Assembly: GCA_027620495.1 (NCBI GenBank) | Contig: JAQCEA010000007.1 | Span: forward strand, 31,498 to 95,497 | Direction of reading: 5' to 3' | Origin: Pseudomonadota bacterium | GTDB lineage: Bacteria; Pseudomonadota; Alphaproteobacteria; Puniceispirillales; Puniceispirillaceae | Length of the DNA: 64,000 bases | Shown: positions 17,547-25,789 of the stretch, piece after piece | How positions within the stretch are numbered: position 1 is the stretch's first letter | Layout of the letters: every line of letters starts with the position of its first letter | Translations under genes and position numbers: made by a program | Notes under the pieces: generated by a model | Database searches by the model: none | The model's input: the letters and a program-made list of their open reading frames with translations, nothing else | What the model was told of the DNA's origin: nothing

Positions 17547-18818
17547 ATGCATATAGAATTGGCCGGTTTTATTTTGCGTCAATTCATGGCCGCCGGGCAA
17601 TTGTCAATCGCCGTTGCGGATGGCCCGATGCACCATATAAAAGCGCCCCGCACCGGGCCGCAGGTGGCCATTCGCCTTGCCCGCCGCGGCATCTTATGGC
17701 GGTTGATGCTGCATCCTGATCTAGCATTTGGTGAAAGCTATATGGATGGTGATTTGCAAATCGAATCTGGCACGATTGATGATTTGATGGCATTGCTTAT
17801 CGCCAGTAACAACCAATGGAACAAACATTGGTTTGCCCGTCTGGTCATGGCGTTCGACACGCATTTGTCTCGGTTTAGCAGCTTTAATTTTCCCGGCCGG
17901 TCAAAGCGGAATGTGGCGCATCATTATGATTTGAAAGACAGTCTTTTTGACATATTTCTAGACACTTGGCGGCAATATTCCTGTGCTTATTTTCGATCAC
18001 CTTAAGATAGTTTGGCCGCGGCGCAAATCACCAAACTGGCACGCATTGCCGCCAAATTGCGACTGCAACCACATGATAAAATACCTGATATTGGTTGCGG
18101 TTGGGGCGGGTTGGCCTTTGCCCTTGCCTCGGTAGAACCGGGGGCATCTGTAACCGGCATCACCTTGTCAGAAAATCAACATGCCTATGCCAGCACGGGG
18201 GTCGCGCCAACACCGCAGGCCAGATATATTCACTATGAACTTCGTGATTACCGGCACCAAACCGGCCATTTTGATAAAATTGTCTCTATTGGTATGCTGG
18301 AACATGTCGGGGCGACACATTTGAACAGCTATTTTGCGAGCATTGCAAGATTACTCGCCCCAGATGGTCTTGCCCTTGTGCATTCAATTGGTGTCAGCCG
18401 CAAGTCGCGCCGCTGCAACAGATGGATCAATAAATATATTTTCCCCGGCGGGTATCTGCCCGCACTTGAACAGGTGACCGCCGCCGCCAGCCAGCATGGG
18501 CTGAAAATTCTTGATATTGAAATTATGAGCGGTCATTACGAAGAAACGTTGAAACAATGGCGCCGCGCATTTTTTGCAAATATTGCGACCGTCCGAACCC
18601 ATTATGATGAACGGTTTATCCGCATGTGGGAATTCTATCTTGCTGGTTGTGAGTATTTTTTCCGATCACAAGCTGGTATGGTGTTTCAGCTTCAGCTTGG
18701 CCACAATTATAAAGTCACGCCGCTGGGGCGACGTTACATCGCGCAAAAAGAAGACAGCTACCGGGATATATTGTGCAAGACGAATTTTTTTGGCAACACA
18801 CCCCCCTCGAAAAAATGA
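17547..18818 (+). pseudogene. cfa: Cyclopropane-fatty-acyl-phospholipid synthase interrupted by an in-frame TAA
   Basis: Would add a methylene group from SAM to double bonds of membrane lipids. The first part (17547-18005, 152 residues) ends at TAA 18003-18005; the same frame stays open from 18006 to 18818 (about 270 codons). Joined, the two make a normal-length CFA synthase: HHYDL near 130, QYSCAYFRSP just before the stop, then DSLAAAQ, the SAM motif DIGCGWGG, GMLEHVG, KYIFPGGYLPAL and LGHNYKV. Only one codon (perhaps an original GAA) is lost. SAM motif I reads IPDIG rather than the usual VLDIG, a second sign of decay. Sequencing error is the main alternative. Confidence 0.85.
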
Positions 18819-19210
18819 CATCAACACAATGGGAATCATTATGTGATGGGTGCGGGAAATGCTGTGTTCTCAAGCTTGAAGATGTCGACACCAATGACAT
18901 TTACTACACTGATGTTGGCTGTAAGTTACTCGATTGCAAAACCGCCCGTTGCCGCGATTACCAGAACCGCAAAGACCATGTGCCAGATTGTATTGTTCTC
19001 TCGATGGATAATTTACCGCAATTGCGCTGGATGCCGGATAGCTGTGCCTATCGCTTGTTGTATGAGGGCAAATCTTTACCAGATTGGCACCCGTTGGTCA
19101 GTGGTAACCCGGCTAGCCAGGTAACGGCTGGCCAGTCAGTGGCCGGGCGCATTTTTCCAGAAACCGCCATTGACGAAGATGATCTGCCTGACCATATCAC
19201 CAGCTGGTAG
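18773..19210 (+). CDS. YcgN/UPF0260 family protein (CxxCxxCC zinc/iron-chelating domain)
   Basis: 145-residue cytoplasmic protein with the metal-chelating motif CDGCGKCC and further conserved cysteines (VGCKLLDCKTARCRDY, PDCIVLS, DSCAYRLL). The N-terminus EFFWQHTPLEKMTSTQWESL matches the family start, so I use the GTG at 18773, although it overlaps the end of cfa by 46 bases. A later ATG (18815) would drop conserved residues. Function is unknown. Being translated from within cfa, its expression may be affected by the cfa stop. Confidence 0.85.
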   Translation: MQDEFFWQHTPLEKMTSTQWESLCDGCGKCCVLKLEDVDTNDIYYTDVGCKLLDCKTARCRDYQNRKDHVPDCIVLSMDNLPQLRWMPDSCAYRLLYEGKSLPDWHPLVSGNPASQVTAGQSVAGRIFPETAIDEDDLPDHITSW

Positions 19211-19237
19211 CACATTATTCACGACAGGAGGCCGCTG

Positions 19238-19417
19238 ATGAGCCGAACAATGTGGATTCTTCTTGGCCTGCTGGCCATTTTATCGATTGGCACAATCTTT
19301 CGGCAGGAATCAGGCATGCCGACCCCGCAACATCTGTTGTGCAAAGAATCGCTGTTCACGCAAATTGTGACTGGGGCATGCACGTTACGATTTGACGGTG
19401 AAAAAGAACCATCCTAG
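19238..19417 (+). CDS. Small single-pass membrane protein (59 aa), hypothetical
   Basis: Frame from ATG 19238 to TAG 19415-19417. A textbook ribosome site AGGAGG lies six bases before the ATG. The protein has a hydrophobic stretch at residues 5-20 (MWILLGLLAILSIGTI) and a short polar tail with two cysteines (LLCKESLF and TGACTLRF) on the far side, likely periplasmic. It starts 28 bases after the YcgN-like gene, so probably the same transcript. The stop overlaps the convergent GST gene by four bases. I do not recognise a family. Confidence 0.6.
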   Translation: MSRTMWILLGLLAILSIGTIFRQESGMPTPQHLLCKESLFTQIVTGACTLRFDGEKEPS

Positions 19418-20109
19418 CTGGCATTTACCGCGCCGCTAAACTGATCTAACCAGTCTTGCTCGATCATATCTTTTGTATCGGTGCGGGCCGATGCCCCAAT
19501 TTGCACCCCGGCAAGAAATGCTGGTCGATTGATCAGCATGTGACGCCAACGCATCACATGCGGGTAATCATTAAGATCAACACCTTGGCGCCAGACTGTG
19601 CGCGTCCACGGAAAAATCGCAATATCGGCAATCGACAAATCCTGACCAGCGACAAATTCATGCGCGGCAAGCCGTCGATCCAAAACGCCATACAGCCTGT
19701 TGGCTTCTTTGTAATAGCGTTGCTTGCCATAGGCACTTTGTTCTTTCGCATGCAAGGTAAAATGATGCGCTTGGCCCAGCATGGGGCCAAACCCGCCCAT
19801 TTGCCACATCAACCATTGCATTACATCTGCCCGGCCATGCGGGTCATGCGGCATTAACTGGCCCGTTTTTTCAGCCAAATAAAATAAGATCGCACCAGAT
19901 TCAAACAGGCTGATTGACTGGCCATCTGGCCCATCATGGTCGATGATTGCCGGGATTCGGTTATTTGGGCTAAAGGCTAGAAAATGCGGGGCGAATTGTT
20001 CGTCGGCCCCAATATTGATTAAATGCAAATTGTAAGCGAGGCCTAATTCTTCGAGCGCAATAGAAATTTTCTGGCCATTTGGCGTGGCCCAGCTGTAAAG
20101 ATCAATCAT
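19414..20109 (-). CDS. Glutathione S-transferase family protein (YfcG/YghU-like)
   Basis: 231-residue two-domain protein: an N-terminal thioredoxin-fold GST domain (YSWATPNGQKISIALEEL) with the cis-Pro region NNRIPAIIDHDG and the glutathione-gamma-glutamyl site FESGAILFYLAEK, then the all-helical C-terminal domain with MQWLMWQMGGFGPMLGQAHHF. The TPNGQK motif and the QAHHF helix are features of the YfcG/YghU disulfide-reductase-type GSTs, which act on glutathione disulfides rather than conjugation. Monocistronic and convergent to the small gene before it. Confidence 0.9.
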   Translation of the reverse strand: MIDLYSWATPNGQKISIALEELGLAYNLHLINIGADEQFAPHFLAFSPNNRIPAIIDHDGPDGQSISLFESGAILFYLAEKTGQLMPHDPHGRADVMQWLMWQMGGFGPMLGQAHHFTLHAKEQSAYGKQRYYKEANRLYGVLDRRLAAHEFVAGQDLSIADIAIFPWTRTVWRQGVDLNDYPHVMRWRHMLINRPAFLAGVQIGASARTDTKDMIEQDWLDQFSGAVNAS

Positions 20110-20232
20110 TCCAAATCCCTCTTTTACATAAAATTATGTATCATTCATTGCGCCGCGCTGACCTTTATAAAGGCTTGCTGTTTGTTTTGTTTGCAGCCTA
20201 TATACAGGCGCAGCGTCATATCAGGAGATACC

Positions 20233-20847
20233 ATGTTTTTTACCCCCGGAACACATCTTCAAGCCGGCCTTTCGCATAACCCGCTAAAGGCCATTGTTTC
20301 GCCGCGGCCAATCGGCTGGATTTCAAGCCGTGGTAAAGATGGATCGGTGAATCTGGCACCCTATAGCTATTTTAACGCCATTGCCGAACAACCACCAATG
20401 GTCATGTTCAGCAGCGCCCCCGGCGGCAACACATCAAAGGATTCGTTACGTAACGTTCTAGAAACCAAAGAATTTGTTGTGAATATTGTGAGCGCCGCCC
20501 TTGGCGATGCGATGAATATCAGCTCCGGCAGTTTCCCCTATGGCACCAGCGAATTTACCAAGGCCGGTCTGGCCATGGCCGATTGTGAAACCGTATCGGT
20601 GCCACGGGTCAAAGCGGCACCAGCCGCACTGGAATGCCGTTTATGGCAGGCGATTGAACTGCCAGCCCCACAAGATGGGGCGGCATCAACAATTGTGCTC
20701 GGCACCATGACTGGCATTCACATTGCTGATGAGGTGATTGTCGATGGCAAAATTGACGTGACAATTTATCAACCGCTGGCACGGCTTGGCTATATGGATT
20801 ATGCGCAAATTACCACGCTGTTCGAAATGAAGCGACCAGCCGTATAA
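20233..20847 (+). CDS. Flavin reductase-like domain protein (FMN-binding split barrel)
   Basis: 204-residue protein of the flavin reductase-like family. Conserved parts include IVSPRPIGWISSRG (residues about 21-34), NLAPYSYFNAIAEQPPMV and KDSLRNVLETKEFVVNIV, where FMN would bind. ATG 20233 has AGGAGA five bases upstream; an earlier in-frame start lacks a site. The exact substrate is not evident from the sequence, and the neighbours give no clue. Confidence 0.85.
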   Translation: MFFTPGTHLQAGLSHNPLKAIVSPRPIGWISSRGKDGSVNLAPYSYFNAIAEQPPMVMFSSAPGGNTSKDSLRNVLETKEFVVNIVSAALGDAMNISSGSFPYGTSEFTKAGLAMADCETVSVPRVKAAPAALECRLWQAIELPAPQDGAASTIVLGTMTGIHIADEVIVDGKIDVTIYQPLARLGYMDYAQITTLFEMKRPAV

Positions 20848-20890
20848 CCCACCACAAAACCACTTTTAAGTTTTTGGCGGTAACGCTGTG

Positions 20891-21589
20891 TCAGCTTAGT
20901 GGGCAGTTAAGTACAGTTGCCGTCACATAGCCTTGCAGATCGGCCTTTTCATAGCGTAGCTTTAACACCCAATCTTCGGCAGGTATAATGGTTTCAATTG
21001 GCAATCTACCCGAAACGGTCTTTTGCCCATTTAAAAAAACCTGCCGAATTTTAATTGGCGCGCTTGGATCAAACCACGGGGTATCACGCTGCGCTTGCTG
21101 ACCGGCGCTTCCCTCAATAAACAGGTTCAGCCCGCCATTAAACAAAGACAATTTTGATTCAGGCCCGCCATAAAGCGGCGTGGCAACAGCCACATCATTT
21201 TTTTCAACAACGCGGCAATTAATTGGCTGACCAAGAGACTGAATAGATTGCACAATTTGTTCTGAACTCACGCCATTGGCGATCTGTTTTGCAATCACCC
21301 GCCGCAAATCATCGCGGTTGTCCCCAGATACAAATCCGGCTGTTTTTTCCGCCCGTAACGCGGCGAGGCGCCGTTGCAATGCCTGGTTTTCGTTGCTTAG
21401 CTCACTGATTTTGACATTATTTTCGTAAATCACTAATTCGGCTTCGGCTTGCAAACTGGTTTGTTCGGCATGGCCCCATAACCAGCCAAGCCACAAACAT
21501 CCACCGATCACCGCCGCGCGGACAAGCAAGGTCATCCAGCCGCGCATTTCACGGCGGCGATAGCGTTCTTGTGTTTCAAAAAAATCCAT
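20891..21589 (-). CDS. Membrane-anchored coiled-coil protein of unknown function
   Basis: 232 residues. A positively charged start (RYRRREMRGW) precedes a single membrane segment at about 20-39 (VRAAVIGGCLWLGWLWG), then a heptad-like region at about 42-82 (ENNVKISELSNENQALQRRL) that should form a coiled coil, then a beta-rich periplasmic domain with a Cys in PINCRVVEKND and another near the C-terminus (VLNCPLS). The single-pass, coiled-coil, C-terminal-domain layout resembles scaffolding or envelope-assembly proteins, but I recognise no family. Confidence 0.7.
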   Translation of the reverse strand: MDFFETQERYRRREMRGWMTLLVRAAVIGGCLWLGWLWGHAEQTSLQAEAELVIYENNVKISELSNENQALQRRLAALRAEKTAGFVSGDNRDDLRRVIAKQIANGVSSEQIVQSIQSLGQPINCRVVEKNDVAVATPLYGGPESKLSLFNGGLNLFIEGSAGQQAQRDTPWFDPSAPIKIRQVFLNGQKTVSGRLPIETIIPAEDWVLKLRYEKADLQGYVTATVLNCPLS

Positions 21590-21659
21590 TGATTAGGGGT
21601 CTCGTTCAGCACGGTTCTTGCCCCTTTTGCATACAACAACCAGATGTAAAGGCCAAGAC

Positions 21660-21824
21660 ATGACTGTAGCCAATGATCAACAGCAGCATTGCCGCGCGTT
21701 CTTGTTCAGCTTGCAACTTTATCTGCGGCTTGTCACAATGTCGATTGGCCGTCAACCGGGGCGCATTTTTGGTTTCCGACTGTGGCGCCGTGCCATATTA
21801 TTTATGCCGATTGATACAGGGTAA
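21660..21824 (+). CDS. Possible small basic protein (54 aa)
   Basis: ATG 21660 to TAA 21822-21824; the next gene starts two bases later, so the two could be coupled. A weak AAAGG precedes the ATG. The product is basic with Cys and aromatic residues (RLVTMSIGRQPGRIFGFRLWRRAILF). No family recognised. It may be a real short gene or a chance frame in the leader of the HD hydrolase gene. Confidence 0.3.
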   Translation: MTVANDQQQHCRAFLFSLQLYLRLVTMSIGRQPGRIFGFRLWRRAILFMPIDTG

Positions 21825-21826
21825 AG

Positions 21827-22498
21827 ATGCCGTTTTCCACGTCTAGCCAGCCAAAAAAAATGCCAAAACAGCGCAAACAAACGGAAAAAAAGACCAATGG
21901 CGCGCCAGAACCTCGTGCTTGGCAACGCATGTTGAGTGGGCGCCGTCTCGATATTTTAAACCCCTCACCGCTTGATATCGAAATAGAAGATATCGCCCAT
22001 GGATTAGCCCGGGTGACACGATGGAATGGGCAAACCCGCGGCAAATACGGGTTTTCTGTTGCCCAACATTGCGTGCTGGTAGAACGTTTGGTGCGGCTGA
22101 ATGCGCCAAAAACTGATCAGAAATGGTGCCTTGCCGCGTTATTGCATGATGCGCCCGAATATGTGATTGGCGATATGATTACGCCGTTTAAATATGCCTT
22201 AGGCGGGATTTACCGAGACATTGAACACCGGCTTGATATCGCTGTTAGCATCCGCTTTGGATTGCCGCCGCAATTGCCAGACGCGGTGCAACGCACCATC
22301 AAACGTGCCGATCGTATGGCGGCGTGGATTGAAGCAACGCAAATCGCCGGGTTCAGCCATGATGAAGCGGCAAAAATCTTTATCAAGCCATCTGGTACGC
22401 CGTCACATATAAAATTGCGTGTTCAACCCCCTGGCGATGCAGCGGCCGCATTTTTACGGCGATTTGCCATTCTTGGCGGTCAGAAAAAGCAAAAATAG
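21827..22498 (+). CDS. HD-domain phosphohydrolase (YfbR-like)
   Basis: 223-residue protein; a basic, low-complexity N-terminus (about 1-35) precedes an HD domain. Metal-binding residues are visible as the His in FSVAQHCVLVERL, the HD pair in LAALLHDAPEYVIGD and a downstream Asp in IKRADRMAAWIEA. The pattern fits the YfbR/5'-deoxynucleotidase side of the HD superfamily, which hydrolyses nucleotide monophosphates. The likely substrate is a nucleotide; I cannot narrow it. Convergent with the CWC gene, one base apart. Confidence 0.8.
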   Translation: MPFSTSSQPKKMPKQRKQTEKKTNGAPEPRAWQRMLSGRRLDILNPSPLDIEIEDIAHGLARVTRWNGQTRGKYGFSVAQHCVLVERLVRLNAPKTDQKWCLAALLHDAPEYVIGDMITPFKYALGGIYRDIEHRLDIAVSIRFGLPPQLPDAVQRTIKRADRMAAWIEATQIAGFSHDEAAKIFIKPSGTPSHIKLRVQPPGDAAAAFLRRFAILGGQKKQK

Positions 22499-22499
22499 C

Positions 22500-22730
22500 C
22501 TAGGCTTTCGTCCGCAGCGCCGATGCTACGCGCTGTTGCTTTTTGATTTTACGCATTTTGGTGATCTCTTTGGCTTTGCCAAGGGTCATGCAATCCGGGC
22601 AGACACAACTGCCAGCAAGGTCAAAGCTGCCCCGCAGATTTGGTAAATCCATACACCAGCAACGCGATTTGCCTGGCGGCGCCCCACAATTGAAACTTGT
22701 GCCGCATTCGTCACAAATAATCTTGTCCAT
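22500..22730 (-). CDS. Cysteine-rich CWC family protein
   Basis: 76-residue protein with cysteines in CDECGTSFNCG, SRCWCMDLP and SCVCPDCM, the CWC-type pattern, then a basic Lys/Arg-rich tail. It probably binds zinc. Function unknown. A GGGGG-containing purine stretch lies just before the ATG. Confidence 0.75.
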   Translation of the reverse strand: MDKIICDECGTSFNCGAPPGKSRCWCMDLPNLRGSFDLAGSCVCPDCMTLGKAKEITKMRKIKKQQRVASALRTKA

Positions 22731-22939
22731 GGTGCCCCCTAATTCATGCTTATGACGCCAGCCTGAGCAATGGGCAGAATAAAGTCAAATAACTTTTCCG
22801 TGACGACTAGCGGCGTATGCGGCCGGGGCAAATATGGCTGGGTCTGGATATTTTGACAGTCAATAGCTTTTGATCAGTCCCATCAAGCGGCAAAAGCTAG
22901 GGGCGCAAAAAAAATTTGCCGTATTTTGGTGAGTTTCTT

Positions 22940-22968
22940 TTGCGTCACAGCCACTGTTAGGCTATCAG
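22940..22968 (+). promoter_or_regulatory. Putative promoter of tRNA-Leu
   Basis: TTGCGT (22940-22945) and TATCAG (22963-22968) with a 17-base spacer, 55 bases upstream of the mature tRNA. The rest of the roughly 290 bases upstream holds no gene that I can support. Confidence 0.35.
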
Positions 22969-23022
22969 ATTGGTGCTATGACCAACTGCGGGATTTTATA
23001 ACAGACCGCATATGGCGCTTTT

Positions 23023-23107
23023 GCGGGCGTGATGGAATGGTAGACATAACGGACTTAAAATCCGTGGGCCCTAGGCCGTGGGAGTTCAAGTCTCCCCGCC
23101 CGCACCA
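23023..23107 (+). tRNA. tRNA-Leu, anticodon TAA
   Basis: Class II tRNA of 85 bases with an encoded CCA. Acceptor arms GCGGGCG and CGCCCGC pair fully, the anticodon stem ACGGA/TCCGT encloses CTTAAAA with anticodon TAA (23056-23058), a long variable arm GGGCCCTAGGCC follows, and the T arm reads GGGAG-TTCAAGT-CTCCC. Decodes UUA leucine codons. Confidence 0.95.
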
Positions 23108-23167
23108 TTCAATGTGTTACAATTGAGCTACTCAATTGATTTGCAAGCATTTTATTTGCTGCAGTCA

Positions 23168-23626
23168 ATGTGGGTAGACAATATGGTAGACAAATCTTGT
23201 GCCTCTTATCTCTATCAAAAACGTGGTGTTTACTATTTTAGTAAGCAGGTTCCATGTGATGTCAGGCAGCATTACAAGCGTGACAGAATAGTTATTTGCC
23301 TCAAAACCAAGTCGGTCAGCCGTGCAAAGAGGATGTGTGATTCCATTCTGCAAAGGCTGCATGATTATTGGTTGTCGCTAAGATTGAGTGCTATGCCGCT
23401 TCCTGCAGCGCATTTGGTGCATGATAGTAACGGTCTTGATCATTTGTCGTCTGGACCGACTCTATCAGAGGCAAGAGATGCGTATATCAAGCTGAAGGGT
23501 GTTGGTAAGGACAAAACCTTTATTCGTGGAGCCTCAAGGAACGTTGATGTTGTTATCAAACATTTGGGTGACAAGCCGATAGATGGCTATTCATCTGCTG
23601 ATGCAGCAGCACTGTCCCTGAACTAA
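23168..23626 (+). pseudogene. N-terminal fragment of a tyrosine-type integrase
   Basis: About 152 residues from ATG 23168 (or 23183). The start SYLYQKRGVYYFSKQVP then DVRQHYKRDRIVICLKTKSVSRAKRM is the N-terminal domain of phage-type site-specific integrases that use tRNA genes as targets, and TLSEARDAYIKLKG followed by IDGYSSADAAALSLN is the start of the core-binding region. The protein stops there; the catalytic domain with Arg-His-Arg-Tyr is absent. It begins 61 bases after the tRNA-Leu CCA, pointing away, as attL-proximal integrases do. Base use is more AT-rich than neighbours. Confidence 0.75.
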
Positions 23627-23869
23627 CAGTAGGTAGTACGCGCAATCCCACCATGCACCAACATTGGTAAATTTAAAATTTATAGTTGAGGGCTAATTTA
23701 AACAATGAATTTTGCGATGAAAAATTAGCACTGGCAAACTGGTGAGAATTATCGCCAATTTTATCGATGGTAACGATGTGATAACTGGACCACAGATCCA
23801 GATGACAAACCTGACGACGTCCGATAGGTTGTAGCCCTATTCATCACATCAATAACAGGCTTTTTTTGC

Positions 23870-24772
23870 ATGTTTTTTCTGCCATTATTTGACAACAACC
23901 CAACTGTGGCACGCCCCTTTGTGACATGGATTATTATGGCCTTGTGCGTGTCTGGGTTTATCTGGCAGGAATCGCTTGATTACCGCACCGCCCATAATAT
24001 TGTCTATCAGCTTGGCTTTATCCCGGCGGTGTTTTTCACCCCAGCTAATCTGCCAGAAAATATGACATTGGTGCCAGAATGGAGCACCATTTTTACCTCA
24101 ATGTTTTTACATGCAGGCTGGATGCATATTGGCGGCAATATGCTGTATCTGTGGATTTTCGGCGATAATGTCGAAGCCGCCATGGGGCGTGGCAGATTTG
24201 TGCTGTTTTATATGATCTGCGGCACCGCGGCGGCGATGGCCCAAGCCGCACTCGACCCCAGCTCGACAATTCCCATGATTGGCGCATCTGGCGGGATTGC
24301 AGGCATTTTAGGGGCTTATCTGCTGCTTCACCCGAAAGCCGCTATCAGATGTTTTTTTCTGATTCTGATTTTTTTCAGATTTATTAACCTGCCGGCGTGG
24401 CTGGTGCTTGGCGTATGGATTGGTGGGCAATTTGTTGCCGTGCCGCAAGCCTTGAGCGAAACTGGCGGCGGCGTGGCCTATCTGGCGCATATTGGCGGAT
24501 TTTTGGCTGGCATGGCGCTGATCCCATTTTTCAAATACCGCCATATCGCACTTTTCGACCGTGATATTGGCCTGCAAGATTGGGCAGATCGCCCATTAAA
24601 TTTTCAAGAAGTGAAAGCCGAAGCCCGCGCCCGCTATCGCCGGGCCGCCCCCGCATTGCCTGACCCTGCTAGTAGCGGCATTTCAACGCGCCCACCAAAA
24701 AGCTCTGTACCCCTATCGCGCCGCAAAAAGCCAAAGTCCGGTGATGATCACCAAACCGGGCCATGGGGATAG
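23870..24772 (+). CDS. Rhomboid family intramembrane serine protease
   Basis: 300-residue protein with about six membrane segments. Catalytic Ser140 in IGASGGIAG and His207 in YLAHIGGFLAG form the dyad; HAGWMHIGGNMLYL (about 81-94) is the conserved second-helix region, with the FGDN that follows. The C-terminal 70 residues are cytoplasmic, basic and proline-rich, without a family. Cleaves membrane-protein substrates within the bilayer; substrate unknown. Confidence 0.93.
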   Translation: MFFLPLFDNNPTVARPFVTWIIMALCVSGFIWQESLDYRTAHNIVYQLGFIPAVFFTPANLPENMTLVPEWSTIFTSMFLHAGWMHIGGNMLYLWIFGDNVEAAMGRGRFVLFYMICGTAAAMAQAALDPSSTIPMIGASGGIAGILGAYLLLHPKAAIRCFFLILIFFRFINLPAWLVLGVWIGGQFVAVPQALSETGGGVAYLAHIGGFLAGMALIPFFKYRHIALFDRDIGLQDWADRPLNFQEVKAEARARYRRAAPALPDPASSGISTRPPKSSVPLSRRKKPKSGDDHQTGPWG

Positions 24773-24794
24773 ATAAGCTGTTGCACCGCAGAGG

Positions 24795-25574
24795 CTAGCG
24801 AATAGGCACACCGTCCGCGTCAACAATCTGGGCATCCGCACCAAAGAGCCGGACCTCGGCCTCGACATCTTTGGCCGCAGATTCGGTTGCCGCCCAGTCA
24901 AGGCCGCTCACCACAACGGCAGTGCCAAATTTGCCGGGTTTAAACCACGGATAGCTGCCAATGCTCACCCCCTCATAGCGCGATTGAACCGTTGCCAGAA
25001 TGGTTGCAATATTGCCCTCGCCAGTGCCGCATTGCACGGTAATCCGCGTCATCACCACACCGCCCGGCAATGAACTGCGTAACCCCACGAACATCGCCTG
25101 CAAAATGGCCGGGACCCCCGGCAAGACATGCACATTTCCGATAATAAAACCTGGCGCCGCAGATAATGGATTGTCGATTAACGTCGCTGTTTCCGGGATA
25201 TTGGCCATTTTTTGGCGTGCCGCATTAAATTCCAGATCGGTGTTCGCATAATGCGCCACAAGCCGGCGTTCCGCCTCGGGGTGCCTGATCACTGGCACAT
25301 GAAACGCCGCCGCAATCGCCTCGGTTGTGATGTCATCATGCGTTGGCCCGATACCGCCACTGGTAAAAACCAAATCATAGGCGGCAGACAATGTTTGCAC
25401 GGTATCAATAATTACCTGCCGGTTGTCGGCAATCACCCGCGCTTCAACAAGCTGGATGCCTTGCGCACTTAAATTTTCGGCTAACCAGCCAATATTTTTG
25501 TCTTTGGTTCGGCCTGATAAAATCTCATCACCAATCACAATAATTGCGGCGGTCGGGTTCTTTGGCTGGGACAT
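24795..25574 (-). CDS. CinA-type molybdopterin-binding domain protein
   Basis: 259 residues starting MSQPKNPTAAIIVIGDEILSG at ATG 25574; the longer frame upstream adds residues unlike the family. The MoCF/MoaB-like fold is shown by GDEILSGRTKDKN and VFTSGGIGPTHDDIT. CinA has a C-terminal nicotinamide-nucleotide amidase domain, which is missing here, so this is the short form. These have been called competence/damage-inducible; the reaction of the short form is unclear. Divergent to map. Confidence 0.85.
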   Translation of the reverse strand: MSQPKNPTAAIIVIGDEILSGRTKDKNIGWLAENLSAQGIQLVEARVIADNRQVIIDTVQTLSAAYDLVFTSGGIGPTHDDITTEAIAAAFHVPVIRHPEAERRLVAHYANTDLEFNAARQKMANIPETATLIDNPLSAAPGFIIGNVHVLPGVPAILQAMFVGLRSSLPGGVVMTRITVQCGTGEGNIATILATVQSRYEGVSIGSYPWFKPGKFGTAVVVSGLDWAATESAAKDVEAEVRLFGADAQIVDADGVPIR

Positions 25575-25684
25575 GATCGAAACCTTAATAAAAAATTCGG
25601 GTGGCGCGGCAGAATGAGCGCCGTGACGGATTTTGTCAAATGGCGTTACCAGCACATGACAACGCGCCGAAAATCGGTCAATTT

Positions 25685-25712
25685 TTGCAGGTATAAGTGG
25701 GCAGAATATGCT
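25685..25712 (+). promoter_or_regulatory. Putative promoter for map
   Basis: TTGCAG (25685-25690) and TATGCT (25707-25712) are 16 bases apart, 78 bases upstream of the map start. Confidence 0.35.
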
Positions 25713-25789
25713 AGACAGGCCCCAAACGGTGTTATCCAAATCTGGCATTAGACATAGCAGAGCGCCACCAAAAGTTTACAGGATTAATA

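Noticed and set aside
18003..18005. Stop-codon recoding (selenocysteine or pyrrolysine) in cfa
   Set aside because: The codon is TAA; selenocysteine uses TGA and pyrrolysine TAG. No recoding structure is apparent.
23078..23167. Longer start for the integrase fragment inside tRNA-Leu
   Set aside because: The frame begins within the tRNA gene and lacks a ribosome site; the family-like part starts after 23168.
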